This document shows, piece by piece, positions 34,197-42,860 of a stretch of DNA of 64,000 bases; the first letter of the stretch is position 1; the number at the start of each line of letters is the position of its first letter. The DNA is from JAAYXS01 sp964550375 (lineage in GTDB: Bacteria > Planctomycetota > Phycisphaerae > UBA1845 > Fen-1342). The notes under the pieces are model-generated. The model saw nothing but the letters and a program-made list of their open reading frames with translations. It was not told where the DNA came from and searched no databases. Location: positions 96,501-160,500 of the forward strand of contig CAZJYX010000004.1 of NCBI GenBank assembly GCA_964550375.1, given 5' to 3'. The position numbers and the translations under genes were made by a program.

Positions 34197-36392
34197 ATGC
34201 ATACCGCCGTCGCTCGCTTCTCGCTCGTCCTGGCCGCCCTGCTGGCCCTCACGCCAACACCCGCCCGGGCCACCTGGTCCATCGTCATCGCCGACGCCGA
34301 TACCCGCGAGGTCGCCGTCGGCACCGTCACCTGCCTCCTGGAGTACGACCTGCTCGCCCGCGTCCCCGTCGTCGTTGTCGGCCAAGGCGCCGCCGCCGTC
34401 CAGGCCTCCGGCGACTTCGACGGCCTCCGCCGCCCGATAATCTTCGAACACCTCCAACTCGGCACGCCCCCAGCCGAAATCCTGGCCCTCCTCGCCGGCG
34501 TCACCGGACACCAGTCCCGCCAGTACGGCTTCGCCGATACGCGCGGCCGCACCCTCACCTTCTCCGGCACCGAAACCTATGCCTGGCGCGGCGGCGTTGT
34601 TGGCGCCGCTGGCTCGCTCGTCTATGCGATCCAGGGCAACATCCTCGCCGGCGGCTGCGTCGTCCCCGCCATTGAGGCCGCCCTGCTCGACACACCCGGC
34701 GATATCCCCGCCAAGCTCATGGCCGGCATGCAGGCCGCCCGCACCGCCGGCGGCGACGGTCGCTGCTCCTGCCATCTCGCCTACGCCACCGCCTGCGGCT
34801 GCCCACCCCCCGATTTCACCAAGGCCGGCCACATCGGCGGCATGATCGTCGCCCGCATCGGCGATATCGACGACCCCTTGTGCGACGCCGCGGGCTGCAC
34901 CGACGGCGACTACTTTCTCCGCATCAACGTCGCCTTCCAGGACGAAGACGACCTCGACCCCGTGCTCCAGCTCCAGGCGCTATTCGACGCCTGGCGGGCC
35001 GGCCTGGATGGTCGGCCGGACGCCATCCAGACCACCGCCACGTTCGATCCCCCCGTTATCCCACCCAACGGCACTTCGACGACCACGCTGCACGTGGTTC
35101 TGCGCGACTGGCGCGGCGACCCGATCGCCCCCGCCCTTCAGGCCATCTCTGTGACCCACGCCCCCGACAGCGACGGCCGCTCAACGATCGGCCCGATTAC
35201 CGACCACGGCGACGGCATGTTCTCCGTCGAATTCACCGCGGGCACGCTGCCCGGCAGCGACCGCTTCCTGGTAACTGTCGACGACGGTGTCCGCCCCGTC
35301 ACACTGATGCCCAGCCCCCATCTGCGCTACTTCACCCTCGGCGATCTCAACTGCGATGGCCGCTTCAACACGCTCGACATCGAGCCGTTCGTGCTGGCGT
35401 TGGTCAACCCCACCGCATACGCCGCTGCATATCCCGACTGCGCCGTCGGCAACGCGGATATGAACGGCGACGGCCTGGTGAATGTCTTCGACATCGAGCC
35501 GTTCGTTGCCCTCTTGGCCAACGACTGCAATGAGAACGGCGTCCCGGACGATGTTGACATTGCCACCGGAACCAGCCTGGACTGTAACGGCAACGGCATC
35601 CCTGACGAATGCGACCTGGCCGCCGGCACCAGCCTCGACTGCAACGCCAACGGCGTCCCCGACGAGTGCGACATCGCCGCCGGTATCAGCCTCGACTGCA
35701 ACGCCAACGGCGTCCCCGATGAATGCGACATCGCCGCCGGCACCAGCGCCGACTGCAACGGCAACGGCATCCCCGACGAATGCGACATCGCCAGCGGTTT
35801 CAGCCAGGACTGCCAGCCGAACGGAATACCGGACGAATGCGACTTGGCACCACCGACCGACGTGCCCGCCGCGGACGACTGCGCCGCCGCCCAGTTGGTC
35901 TGCACCAACATCACCTACTTCGGCACGACCGCCGGAGCTACCCCCGACGGCTCGGCCACCTGCGGCGACTCGACCGGGAGCCCGGACGTCTGGTACTACT
36001 TCGAGCCGTTCGGCTCCGGCATGTTGACGGTCTCGCTCTGCGGATCGTCGTACGACACCGTGCTCTCGCTCCACAGCGGCTGCCCCGGCACCACCGCCAA
36101 CCAGCTCGCCTGCAATGACAACTACTGCGGCCAGGCCTCCCAACTCACGCGCTTCGTCATCCACGGCCAAAGCTACTGGATCCGCATCTCCGGCCATGAC
36201 GGCGCGACGGGCGAGTTCCAACTCGTTCTCAGCGGGCCGGCCTGCAATTACAGCGCCGAGTGCAACGACAACGGCATCCCCGACGAGTGCGAGCCCGACT
36301 GCAATGACAACGGCATCCCGGACGACTGCGACATTGCCGCCGGTACCAGCCTGGACGAGAACGACAACGGCATCCCGGACGAATGCGAATGA
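34197..36392 (+). CDS. Secreted DUF1028 protein with dockerin-like, EF-hand-repeat and PPC domains
   Basis: 731 aa. A signal peptide ending PTPARA exposes T-W-S-I-V, the usual start of the Ntn-hydrolase-like DUF1028 domain (residues about 25-280). A beta domain follows, then two dockerin-like loops (DLNCDGRFNTLDIEPFVLAL; DMNGDGLVNVFDIEPFVALL) at about 382-440. Six tandem 19-residue repeats with the loop pattern D-C-N-x-N-G-I/V-P-D-E-C-D come next, then a pre-peptidase-C-like beta domain (DDCAAAQLVCTN to GEFQLVLSG), and finally more of the same repeats to the stop. It is probably an extracellular calcium-binding multidomain protein. GGAAAGG lies before the ATG. Its role is unknown. Confidence 0.88.
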   Translation: MHTAVARFSLVLAALLALTPTPARATWSIVIADADTREVAVGTVTCLLEYDLLARVPVVVVGQGAAAVQASGDFDGLRRPIIFEHLQLGTPPAEILALLAGVTGHQSRQYGFADTRGRTLTFSGTETYAWRGGVVGAAGSLVYAIQGNILAGGCVVPAIEAALLDTPGDIPAKLMAGMQAARTAGGDGRCSCHLAYATACGCPPPDFTKAGHIGGMIVARIGDIDDPLCDAAGCTDGDYFLRINVAFQDEDDLDPVLQLQALFDAWRAGLDGRPDAIQTTATFDPPVIPPNGTSTTTLHVVLRDWRGDPIAPALQAISVTHAPDSDGRSTIGPITDHGDGMFSVEFTAGTLPGSDRFLVTVDDGVRPVTLMPSPHLRYFTLGDLNCDGRFNTLDIEPFVLALVNPTAYAAAYPDCAVGNADMNGDGLVNVFDIEPFVALLANDCNENGVPDDVDIATGTSLDCNGNGIPDECDLAAGTSLDCNANGVPDECDIAAGISLDCNANGVPDECDIAAGTSADCNGNGIPDECDIASGFSQDCQPNGIPDECDLAPPTDVPAADDCAAAQLVCTNITYFGTTAGATPDGSATCGDSTGSPDVWYYFEPFGSGMLTVSLCGSSYDTVLSLHSGCPGTTANQLACNDNYCGQASQLTRFVIHGQSYWIRISGHDGATGEFQLVLSGPACNYSAECNDNGIPDECEPDCNDNGIPDDCDIAAGTSLDENDNGIPDECE
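35523..35864 (+). repeat. Six 57-bp in-frame repeats encoding calcium-loop units
   Basis: The six units encode 19 residues each, starting D-C-N-x-N-G. They are imperfect (Gly/Ala/Glu/Gln-Pro at the fourth position) and lie inside the DUF1028 gene. Shorter copies of the same loop recur at about 36262-36390 just before its stop. Such repeats are prone to copy-number change. Confidence 0.85.
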
Positions 36393-36500
36393 CAGCGCCG
36401 CGGCCAAACAGTCCGCGCAGCCGCCGGACCTGAGCCACCAAACCCCCGCCACGCCGATCAGCGCCGACGACGACGGCCCCGCAGAAGAGCGCCCCAGCAC

Positions 36501-38195
36501 TCAGCCCCCCAGCTTGCCGTCAACTTCCGCCAGAATCTGCCGCTCCCGCACCAACGCCTGCTCCTCGATCTGCCGACCCTTGGCAAGAATGTCCGTCATC
36601 CAGGTCTTGTCCGTAATGCTCCCGGCATTGATCTTCACATTCAGATGCGCGCCCATCACCGCCGTCCGCGCGCACAATGCCCCCACGCCCGCGTCCGACA
36701 CCGACGCCGGCAGGCCAAAGTCGGCCATCGCCTTCATGACATCCATCGACTCCAGCGCCACCTCCATGATCCGCAGCGGCACCAGAATCGCACCCTTGGT
36801 CGCCTCCTGCACCGCGCCCTGCTGGGCGGCCTGCTCCTCGGGCGTCCCCTTCGGCAGGCCGTAGGCCGCCATGATCTGGTTAAACGCCAGCGTATCCTCG
36901 TCGATCAGGCGCAGCAGCTCGTCGTGTGCCGCCTTGCCGCGGTCGGCCCACTCCGAGAACTCCTCCCAACGCTCTTCCCACTCCGGACCCTTCTTCCCCG
37001 CCGACAGGTTCGCCACCATCGTAGCCAGCGCCGCCCCCATCGCCCCCACCGCCGCCGACACCGACCCACCCCCCGGCGCCGGCGACTCCGACGCCGTCTC
37101 CTCGACGAACGCCTTGAGCTTCATGTCAACCAGCCGCTTCTGCGGCGAGCCCGCCGCAATCGCATACTCAATAATCTTCTCTTCCGGCTTGAACTCGTAC
37201 AGATCGTTGAGCCCCAGCGACTTGACGGCGATCTTGATGATCTCGCTGTCCGCAATGCCCGTCGAGCGCCGCTGCTTCCGGAGAAAGTAACGCCCCGCGT
37301 CCAACATGGCCTTCAGCGGAATCAGCCCCACCAACTCGGAGCCGGTCACGCGCAGCCCCTTCGCCGTCGCGTTCTCCCGACAGGCCTCGAACGCCACGTG
37401 CACCGGCGTGACGCTGATGTTCGTCAGGTTCATCGAGATCTGCGCAATGCCGTACTCTTCGATATACCAGCCGATGCCCTTCACGCACTTCAGCTTGCCC
37501 GGCGTCATGACGCGATTACCGTCCTGATCGCGCATGATCTTGCCGGTCTCCGGATCGCGCGCCGCTCGCCCCTGCTCCCGAATATCCAGAATAACATCGT
37601 GCGCGCGGTCCTTCGAAGTCGTGTTCAGGTTGATGTTGTACGCCACCAGGAAATCGCGCGCCCCCACCGCCGTCACGCCCCACTTCGCGTCGAATTGGCC
37701 CGACCCGAAGTCCACCTTCCAATGCGGATCAGCCAACTTGGCGGGCAGGCCCTCATACTCCCCCGCCCGACACGTCGCCAGGTTGCGCCGCTCCTCCGAC
37801 TTCGCCGCATACTCGTAGAAATACCCGGATATGCCGACCTCCTCGGCCAGCCGCCGCCCCAGCTCGTGCGCCAGCGGCACGACCTCTTCCATCGTGATAT
37901 TCGCGACCGGCACCAACGGACAGACGTCCATCGCTCCAAAACGCGGATGCGCGCCGTGGTGCTTGCGCATGTCAATCAGCTCTTTGGCCTTGCAGGCCGT
38001 GCGCACCGCCGCCTCTATGACCGCCTGCGGCGGCCCCACGAATGTGACCACGGTCCGGTTAGTCGCCTGGCCCGGATCCACGTCAAGCAGCTTCACGCCC
38101 TCGACCGTCTCCACCTGGTCCGTAATCTGCTTGATGAGAGCAAGGTCATTGCCCTCGCTGAAATTGGGCACGCACTCGATTAACTGACGCTTCAT
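36501..38195 (-). CDS. ftcD: Glutamate formimidoyltransferase / formimidoyl-THF cyclodeaminase
   Basis: 564 aa, the bifunctional FTCD arrangement. The transferase half starts KRQLIECVPNFSEGND and includes HHGAHPRFGAMDVCPLVP; the cyclodeaminase half begins near residue 375 with ETASESPAPGGGSVSAAVGAMGA-type sequence. It moves the formimino group from formiminoglutamate to tetrahydrofolate and deaminates it to methenyl-THF, the last steps of histidine breakdown. The ATG at 38195 follows AGGAAG; an upstream in-frame start at 38228 is not supported. hutI is also in the window (48118). A weak promoter lies at 38295-38323. Confidence 0.93.
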   Translation of the reverse strand: MKRQLIECVPNFSEGNDLALIKQITDQVETVEGVKLLDVDPGQATNRTVVTFVGPPQAVIEAAVRTACKAKELIDMRKHHGAHPRFGAMDVCPLVPVANITMEEVVPLAHELGRRLAEEVGISGYFYEYAAKSEERRNLATCRAGEYEGLPAKLADPHWKVDFGSGQFDAKWGVTAVGARDFLVAYNINLNTTSKDRAHDVILDIREQGRAARDPETGKIMRDQDGNRVMTPGKLKCVKGIGWYIEEYGIAQISMNLTNISVTPVHVAFEACRENATAKGLRVTGSELVGLIPLKAMLDAGRYFLRKQRRSTGIADSEIIKIAVKSLGLNDLYEFKPEEKIIEYAIAAGSPQKRLVDMKLKAFVEETASESPAPGGGSVSAAVGAMGAALATMVANLSAGKKGPEWEERWEEFSEWADRGKAAHDELLRLIDEDTLAFNQIMAAYGLPKGTPEEQAAQQGAVQEATKGAILVPLRIMEVALESMDVMKAMADFGLPASVSDAGVGALCARTAVMGAHLNVKINAGSITDKTWMTDILAKGRQIEEQALVRERQILAEVDGKLGG

Positions 38196-38294
38196 CGCTT
38201 TAGTCTTCCTGGGGCTTAAGCCAGCCAACCTACAGGACCATCACTCCGACCGCCCCCCTCAGTCGCGCGGCACCCGCCGCAGGCGCAGACTTGC

Positions 38295-38323
38295 ATACTA
38301 ATCGCCCCACGCCCAGACTTGAA
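38295..38323 (-). promoter_or_regulatory. Candidate promoter of ftcD
   Basis: On the minus strand TTCAAG (38323-38318) and TAGTAT (38300-38295) are 17 bp apart, just past the tsaB stop. Both boxes are partial matches. Confidence 0.35.
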
Positions 38324-38328
38324 CCCCC

Positions 38329-39054
38329 TTATTCCCCGCGTCGCTGGCGCGCCGCAGCGCGGCGCTGCTCGTACACCTCCTCGCACGCCGGCGGGCGGCC
38401 GTAGTGCGGGCGAATCTCCTCCGGCGCACAGTACCGACCCTCTGCCGCCAGCCGTCGGCCCAGCACCACCACGTTCTCCGCCCGCGGCAGCCAGAAGCAC
38501 TCCTCCAGTACCGTCGCCCCCGCCGCCACGACCGCCGCCGCATGAACCGCCACCCCCGCTCCAGTCACCCACAGTGGGCGTGGCAGCCCGGCCAACCACT
38601 CCCCCGGCTCCACAACCACAACGTCAGACGTCGCGCTCCAGCCTTCATCACTCCGCTGGAACAGCCCGCCGAACACCTCCCCGCGCCGCGCATCCAGCAT
38701 GACAGCCAGGTGCCCCGGATTCTGTGGCTCCCGCCCGGCGTTCTCGGCAATCACCGCCAGCGTGGGAACCGCCACCACGCGACAGCCGGTGACAGATTGC
38801 AGCATCCCCGCCAGCGTGGCCGCCACCCGCAAGCCCGTGAAGCTCCCCGGCCCGCACGAGTACGCACAGACAGCCAAGTCCCTCAGCCGCCGGTCCGCGG
38901 CCCGCACCAACTCGTCAATGGCGGGGATCAGCGCGGCCGCATTCCGCGGCTGGGCGGCGAGGGCTCGCTCGCCGAGCACGCCCTGACCGTCCGCCAGCGC
39001 CACGCTGCCCTGGAGATGGGATGTCTCGATGGCCAGGAGCAGGTCAGTCGCCAT
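38329..39054 (-). CDS. tsaB: tRNA threonylcarbamoyladenosine biosynthesis protein TsaB
   Basis: 241 aa. It opens MATDLLLAIETSHLQGSVAL, the ASKHA-fold start of TsaB, and contains CAYSCGPGSFTGLRVAATLA, the family signature. TsaB supports TsaD in making t6A37 on ANN-decoding tRNAs. The ATG at 39054 is chosen by homology; an in-frame GTG at 39063 directly follows a TAGAAT -10-like box (39064-39069, minus strand), and no Shine-Dalgarno is visible. The message may therefore be leaderless. It diverges from gapA. Confidence 0.9.
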   Translation of the reverse strand: MATDLLLAIETSHLQGSVALADGQGVLGERALAAQPRNAAALIPAIDELVRAADRRLRDLAVCAYSCGPGSFTGLRVAATLAGMLQSVTGCRVVAVPTLAVIAENAGREPQNPGHLAVMLDARRGEVFGGLFQRSDEGWSATSDVVVVEPGEWLAGLPRPLWVTGAGVAVHAAAVVAAGATVLEECFWLPRAENVVVLGRRLAAEGRYCAPEEIRPHYGRPPACEEVYEQRRAAARQRRGE

Positions 39055-39186
39055 AGGGCGCACATTCTACGCCCCCCCCACGCCCTTGACACCGCCCCCC
39101 CGCCGACCGAAGCTTATCCCTTGCAGCGCGGGCCGGCGTGGCCGCCTACGAAACGGATTTCACCGCGAACGACAAGGAGCGACAAC

Positions 39187-40206
39187 ATGGCAATTCGTGT
39201 CGCGATCAACGGCTTCGGCCGCATCGGACGTCTGGTTCTGCGAGCCGGCATCAAGGATCCCCAGGTCGAGTTCGTGGCGGTCAACGACCTCTTCCCACCC
39301 ACGACGCTGGCCTACCTGGTGCAGTACGACTCGACCCACGGCCGCTATCCCGGCACTGTCGCCGCCAAAGAGGACGCCATCGCCGTCGACGGCAAGAATA
39401 TCCGCTGCTTCGCCGAGAAGGACCCCAAGGCCCTGCCCTGGAAAGACCTCAAAATCGACTACGTAATCGAGTCCACCGGCATCTTCACCAACCACGACGG
39501 CGCCGGCCAACACCTCACCGCCGGGGCCAAACGCGTCATCATCTCCGCCCCCGCCAAGGACGCGACCATCCCCACGCTCGTCCTGGGCGTCAACCAGGAG
39601 AAGTACAACGCCGCCAAAGACACCATCGTCTCCAACGCCAGTTGCACCACCAACTGCCTGGCCCCCATGGCCAAGATCATCAACGACAACTTCGGCCTCG
39701 AAGAAGGCCTCATGACCACCATCCACGCCGTCACCGCCACCCAGCCCACCGTCGACGGCCCCTCCAAGAAGGACCTGCGCGGCGCACGCGGCGCCGGCCA
39801 GAACATCATCCCGGCCAGCACCGGCGCGGCCAAGGCCGTCACCCTCTGCATCCCCGAGCTCAAGGGCAAGCTGACCGGCATGGCGTTCCGCGTCCCCACG
39901 CCGAATGTCTCCTGCGTCGATCTGACCTGCCGCACCACCAAGGAAACCTCCCTCGCCCAGATCAGCGGCCTCTTCAAGCAGAACGCCAACGGCCCGATGA
40001 GGGGCATCCTTGGCTACACCGAAGACCCCGTCGTCAGCTCAGACTTCATAACTTCTTCCCTGTCTTGTGTTTACGACGCCACCGCCGGCATTGAGCTGAA
40101 CTCCCGCTTCTTCAAGCTCATCGGCTGGTATGATAACGAGTACGGCTATTCCTGCCGCGTCGTGGACCTGGTCAGGTACATGGCCGGCAAGGACGGTTTG
40201 CTTTAG
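39187..40206 (+). CDS. gapA: Glyceraldehyde-3-phosphate dehydrogenase, type I
   Basis: 339 aa. MAIRVAINGFGRIGRLVLR gives the NAD-binding loop; SNASCTTNCLAPMAK carries catalytic Cys153; WYDNEYGYSCRVVDLV closes the domain. An Asp-rather-than-phosphate-binding residue (VAVNDLF) points to NAD preference. AAGGAG lies 8 nt before the ATG. TTGACA at 39086-39091 is a perfect -35, but no good -10 occurs 16-18 bp on, so the promoter is unsettled. It is followed by pgk after a hairpin, the usual glycolytic order. Confidence 0.97.
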   Translation: MAIRVAINGFGRIGRLVLRAGIKDPQVEFVAVNDLFPPTTLAYLVQYDSTHGRYPGTVAAKEDAIAVDGKNIRCFAEKDPKALPWKDLKIDYVIESTGIFTNHDGAGQHLTAGAKRVIISAPAKDATIPTLVLGVNQEKYNAAKDTIVSNASCTTNCLAPMAKIINDNFGLEEGLMTTIHAVTATQPTVDGPSKKDLRGARGAGQNIIPASTGAAKAVTLCIPELKGKLTGMAFRVPTPNVSCVDLTCRTTKETSLAQISGLFKQNANGPMRGILGYTEDPVVSSDFITSSLSCVYDATAGIELNSRFFKLIGWYDNEYGYSCRVVDLVRYMAGKDGLL

Positions 40207-40239
40207 GCCCGCCAGAGCCTAACATATCGGTTTGCCCGC

Positions 40240-40271
40240 CACGGCCCGTCCCCCAACCCGGATGGGCCGTG
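40240..40271 (+). other. Hairpin in the gapA-pgk gap
   Basis: CACGGCCC (40240-40247) pairs perfectly with GGGCCGTG (40264-40271). There is no T tract, so it is more likely an RNA stability or processing stem within a gapA-pgk transcript than a terminator. Confidence 0.45.
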
Positions 40272-40296
40272 TTGGCTAGATTCGAGGTGACCAAGC

Positions 40297-41547
40297 ATGG
40301 CCAAGAAGTCGGTTCGCGATTTGCCCGTCCAAGGTCGCCGCGTACTCATTCGGGCCGACCTGAATGTCCCCCTCGACGACCAGCAGCGCATTACCGACGA
40401 CCGCCGCATCCGCATGTTCCTCCCCACGCTCAAACATGTGGTCGCCGCCGGCGGCCGCGCCATCGTCATGAGCCACCTGGGCCGACCCAAGGGCGACCCC
40501 GCCACTGACGCCGTCTTCTCACTCAAGCCCGTGGCCATGAGACTGCACGAACTGCTGGATGCACCGGTCAACTTCGTCAACGACTGCGCCGGCGGCCCTG
40601 CTCAGGACGCCGTCGCCCGCCTGGCGAGCGGCCACACCCTCTTGCTTGAGAACCTCCGCTTCCACAAGGCGGAAACCATCATCGACAAAGCCAAGAAGAA
40701 CCTCGACGGCCGCCTCACTGTCGAGCAGGACACCGCCCGCACCGAGTTCGCCGCTGCCTTGGCCGACCTGGGCGAGATGTACGTCAACGACGCCTTCGGC
40801 ACCTGCCATCGCCGACACGTCAGCATGTACGACGTCCCCACCCTGCTTCCGGCCGGTTGTCGTGCCGTCGGCTTCCTCGTAGAAAAAGAGCTCCAATACC
40901 TCGGGCAGGCCCTGGAGGCGCCCCAACGGCCTTTCGTCGCCGTCCTGGGCGGCGCCAAGGTCAGCGATAAAATCGGCGTCATAAAGAACTTACTGAAGAA
41001 GGTGGACCGCATTCTGGTCGGCGGCGCCATGACCTATACCTTCTGGGCCGCCCAGGGCCGCCGCATCGGCAAGAGCCTCTGCGAACCCGAGAAGCTCGAC
41101 CTGGCCCGCAGCCTGCTGGCCGAGGACCTCGACAAGATCGTCCTGCCCGTCGACTCCCTCGCCGCTGCCGAGCTCAAGGCCGGCGTCAAGCACCAGGTCA
41201 TCGCGGGCGACCTGCCCGACGACATGATGGGCCTCGACATCGGCCCCGACACCCTCGCCGCCTTCCGCGAGCACATCGTCGCCGCCAAGACAATCGTCTG
41301 GAACGGCCCCGTCGGCGCATTCGAAACCCCGCCCTTCGACACCGGCACCTTCGCCCTGGCCCGCACCATGGCCGCGGCCACCGACGCCGGCGCCGTGACC
41401 GTCATCGGCGGGGGGGACAGTGCCGCCGCAGTCGAGAAGATCGGCTTGGCCGACCGCATGTCACACATCAGCACCGGCGGCGGCGCGTCGCTGGAGTTCC
41501 TGGAAGGGAAACGTTTCGAGTCTATCGAGGTGCTCGACGAAGCATAG
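40297..41547 (+). CDS. pgk: Phosphoglycerate kinase
   Basis: 416 aa. Substrate-binding blocks VLIRADLNVPLDD and SHLGRPKGDP near the start, FVAVLGGAKVSDKIGVI in the middle, and the nucleotide-binding GGGDSAAAVEKIG with SHISTGGGASLEFLEGK at the end are all intact. It makes ATP from 1,3-bisphosphoglycerate. GAGGTGA precedes the ATG. A short in-family insert (GCRAVGFLVEKELQYL region is standard) was not seen; the length is normal for the group. It is cotranscribed with gapA and rpe. Confidence 0.97.
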   Translation: MAKKSVRDLPVQGRRVLIRADLNVPLDDQQRITDDRRIRMFLPTLKHVVAAGGRAIVMSHLGRPKGDPATDAVFSLKPVAMRLHELLDAPVNFVNDCAGGPAQDAVARLASGHTLLLENLRFHKAETIIDKAKKNLDGRLTVEQDTARTEFAAALADLGEMYVNDAFGTCHRRHVSMYDVPTLLPAGCRAVGFLVEKELQYLGQALEAPQRPFVAVLGGAKVSDKIGVIKNLLKKVDRILVGGAMTYTFWAAQGRRIGKSLCEPEKLDLARSLLAEDLDKIVLPVDSLAAAELKAGVKHQVIAGDLPDDMMGLDIGPDTLAAFREHIVAAKTIVWNGPVGAFETPPFDTGTFALARTMAAATDAGAVTVIGGGDSAAAVEKIGLADRMSHISTGGGASLEFLEGKRFESIEVLDEA

Positions 41548-41556
41548 CCGAATCAT

Positions 41557-42255
41557 ATGACTCACAGCCGCCCCGCCACCATCAAGATCGCCCCTTCCGT
41601 GCTCGACGCGGACTTCGGCCACCTGGCCGAACAGATCGCGCTGGTTGAGGCCGCCGGGGCGGACATGCTGCATCTGGACGTAATGGACGGGCATTTCGTG
41701 CCCAACTTGTCCATAGGTGTACCGGTCGTCGCGTCGATCGCCCGCCATACCACCCTCCCTCTGGACACTCATCTGATGATCACCCACCCCGGCAAGTACG
41801 CGAAACCGTTCGTGGACGCCGGAGCCACCAGCATTACCTTCCATGCCGAGGTGACCGAGCAGCCGCTGAAGCTGATAGAGCAGATTCGCGGGCTGGGTGT
41901 CCCGGTGGGCATCTCGCTGAACCCCGGCACGCCGGCCGAGGACATCCTCGACCTGCTCCCCCACGTCGATCTCGTGCTGGTAATGACGGTCTGGCCCGGC
42001 TTTGGCGGCCAGCGCTTCATCATCGACTGCCTGCCCAAGCTCCGCCAGATTGCCGGCCGTCTGCAACCCAACCAGTCCTTGCAGGTCGACGGCGGCATAA
42101 ATCTAGAGACCGGACCCCTGGCAGTCTCCGCCGGCGCCGACACGCTGATCGCCGGCTCGGCCGTGTTCGGTAGGCCCGATCCGGCGGCCGCCGTGCGCGA
42201 GCTGCGCCGCGTGGCCCTGGAGGCCGCCCGCACAGAGGCGAGGCGACAATCATGA
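41557..42255 (+). CDS. rpe: Ribulose-phosphate 3-epimerase
   Basis: 232 aa TIM-barrel enzyme interconverting ribulose-5-phosphate and xylulose-5-phosphate. Motifs: IAPSVLDADFGHL, MLHLDVMDGHFVPNLSIG (metal ligands His and Asp), PLDTHLMITHP, VLVMTVWPGFGGQRFI and LQVDGGINLET. It starts 9 bp after the pgk stop, and its stop overlaps the following pseudophosphatase gene (ATGA at 42252-42255). Confidence 0.96.
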   Translation: MTHSRPATIKIAPSVLDADFGHLAEQIALVEAAGADMLHLDVMDGHFVPNLSIGVPVVASIARHTTLPLDTHLMITHPGKYAKPFVDAGATSITFHAEVTEQPLKLIEQIRGLGVPVGISLNPGTPAEDILDLLPHVDLVLVMTVWPGFGGQRFIIDCLPKLRQIAGRLQPNQSLQVDGGINLETGPLAVSAGADTLIAGSAVFGRPDPAAAVRELRRVALEAARTEARRQS

Positions 42256-42833
42256 AAATAGCGCTCATACCTTGTGTCCCGACGGAATGGCGGGGGGAAG
42301 GGCGCCTGCTGGGGCGCGTCGAGCTCACGCCCGGCCCCGAGGCAGAGAACTGTTGCGAGCAGTGGGCCGCCGGGCTGGCCGGCGCCGGCCTCCAGCAGTT
42401 ATTCCATGCCCCCGACGAGCTCTCCACCCACACCGCCCAACTGCTCGGCCGCAAGCTCGTTATCCCCACCAAGGCCGCCGAAGAGTTAGCCGAGGTGGAC
42501 ATCGGCTTGTGGGCCGGCCTAACCGATGCCCAACTGAAGTCGCGCTTCTCCTCGGCTCATCGCCAGTTGCGCGAGGCGCCCCTGAACGTCAGCCCGCCCG
42601 GCGGCGAAAGCCTCGGCCACGCCGACGACCGCCTCAGGGCATTCCTCAAGAAGCAGGTGAAGCGCAACGGCGCCGGCACGGTCGGGCTCGTCATGCGGCC
42701 CGTATCCCTCGCCATGACTCTCTGTCTGCTGGACGGCCGCGAGCCGTCCGCCTTATGGGAAACCGCCAAACAGGTGGCGGATCCCGTCGTTGTGAAGTAC
42801 CCGGTGAACGAGGCGACCCCCTCACAGGCCTAG
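42252..42833 (+). CDS. Histidine phosphatase-fold protein lacking catalytic residues
   Basis: 193 aa. The sequence lines up with phosphoglycerate-mutase-like histidine phosphatases: TEWRGEGRLLGRVELTPG, THTAQLLGRKL, LAEVDIGLWAGLT and PPGGESL all fit. However the catalytic R-H-G of the first motif reads P-C-V (LIPCVPTEW), the arginine of the second motif is Ser (DELSTHTA), and the H-G of the last motif is R-P (LVMRPVSL). Only the acidic Glu of AEVDIG remains. It is therefore probably a pseudoenzyme with a binding or regulatory role. It overlaps rpe by 4 bp and accD follows 27 bp later, so translation is coupled to carbon metabolism. Confidence 0.8.
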   Translation: MKIALIPCVPTEWRGEGRLLGRVELTPGPEAENCCEQWAAGLAGAGLQQLFHAPDELSTHTAQLLGRKLVIPTKAAEELAEVDIGLWAGLTDAQLKSRFSSAHRQLREAPLNVSPPGGESLGHADDRLRAFLKKQVKRNGAGTVGLVMRPVSLAMTLCLLDGREPSALWETAKQVADPVVVKYPVNEATPSQA

Positions 42834-42860
42834 GCCCGACCGCGCCGCCTGGAGCACAGC

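Noticed and set aside
35523..35864. CRISPR-like repeat array
   Set aside because: The 57-bp repeats are in frame within an exported protein, have no spacers and encode calcium loops.
39086..39119. sigma-70 promoter for gapA with TTGACA at 39086
   Set aside because: No acceptable -10 at 16-18 bp; the nearest TTATCC is 22 bp away, so only the -35 is real enough to mention.
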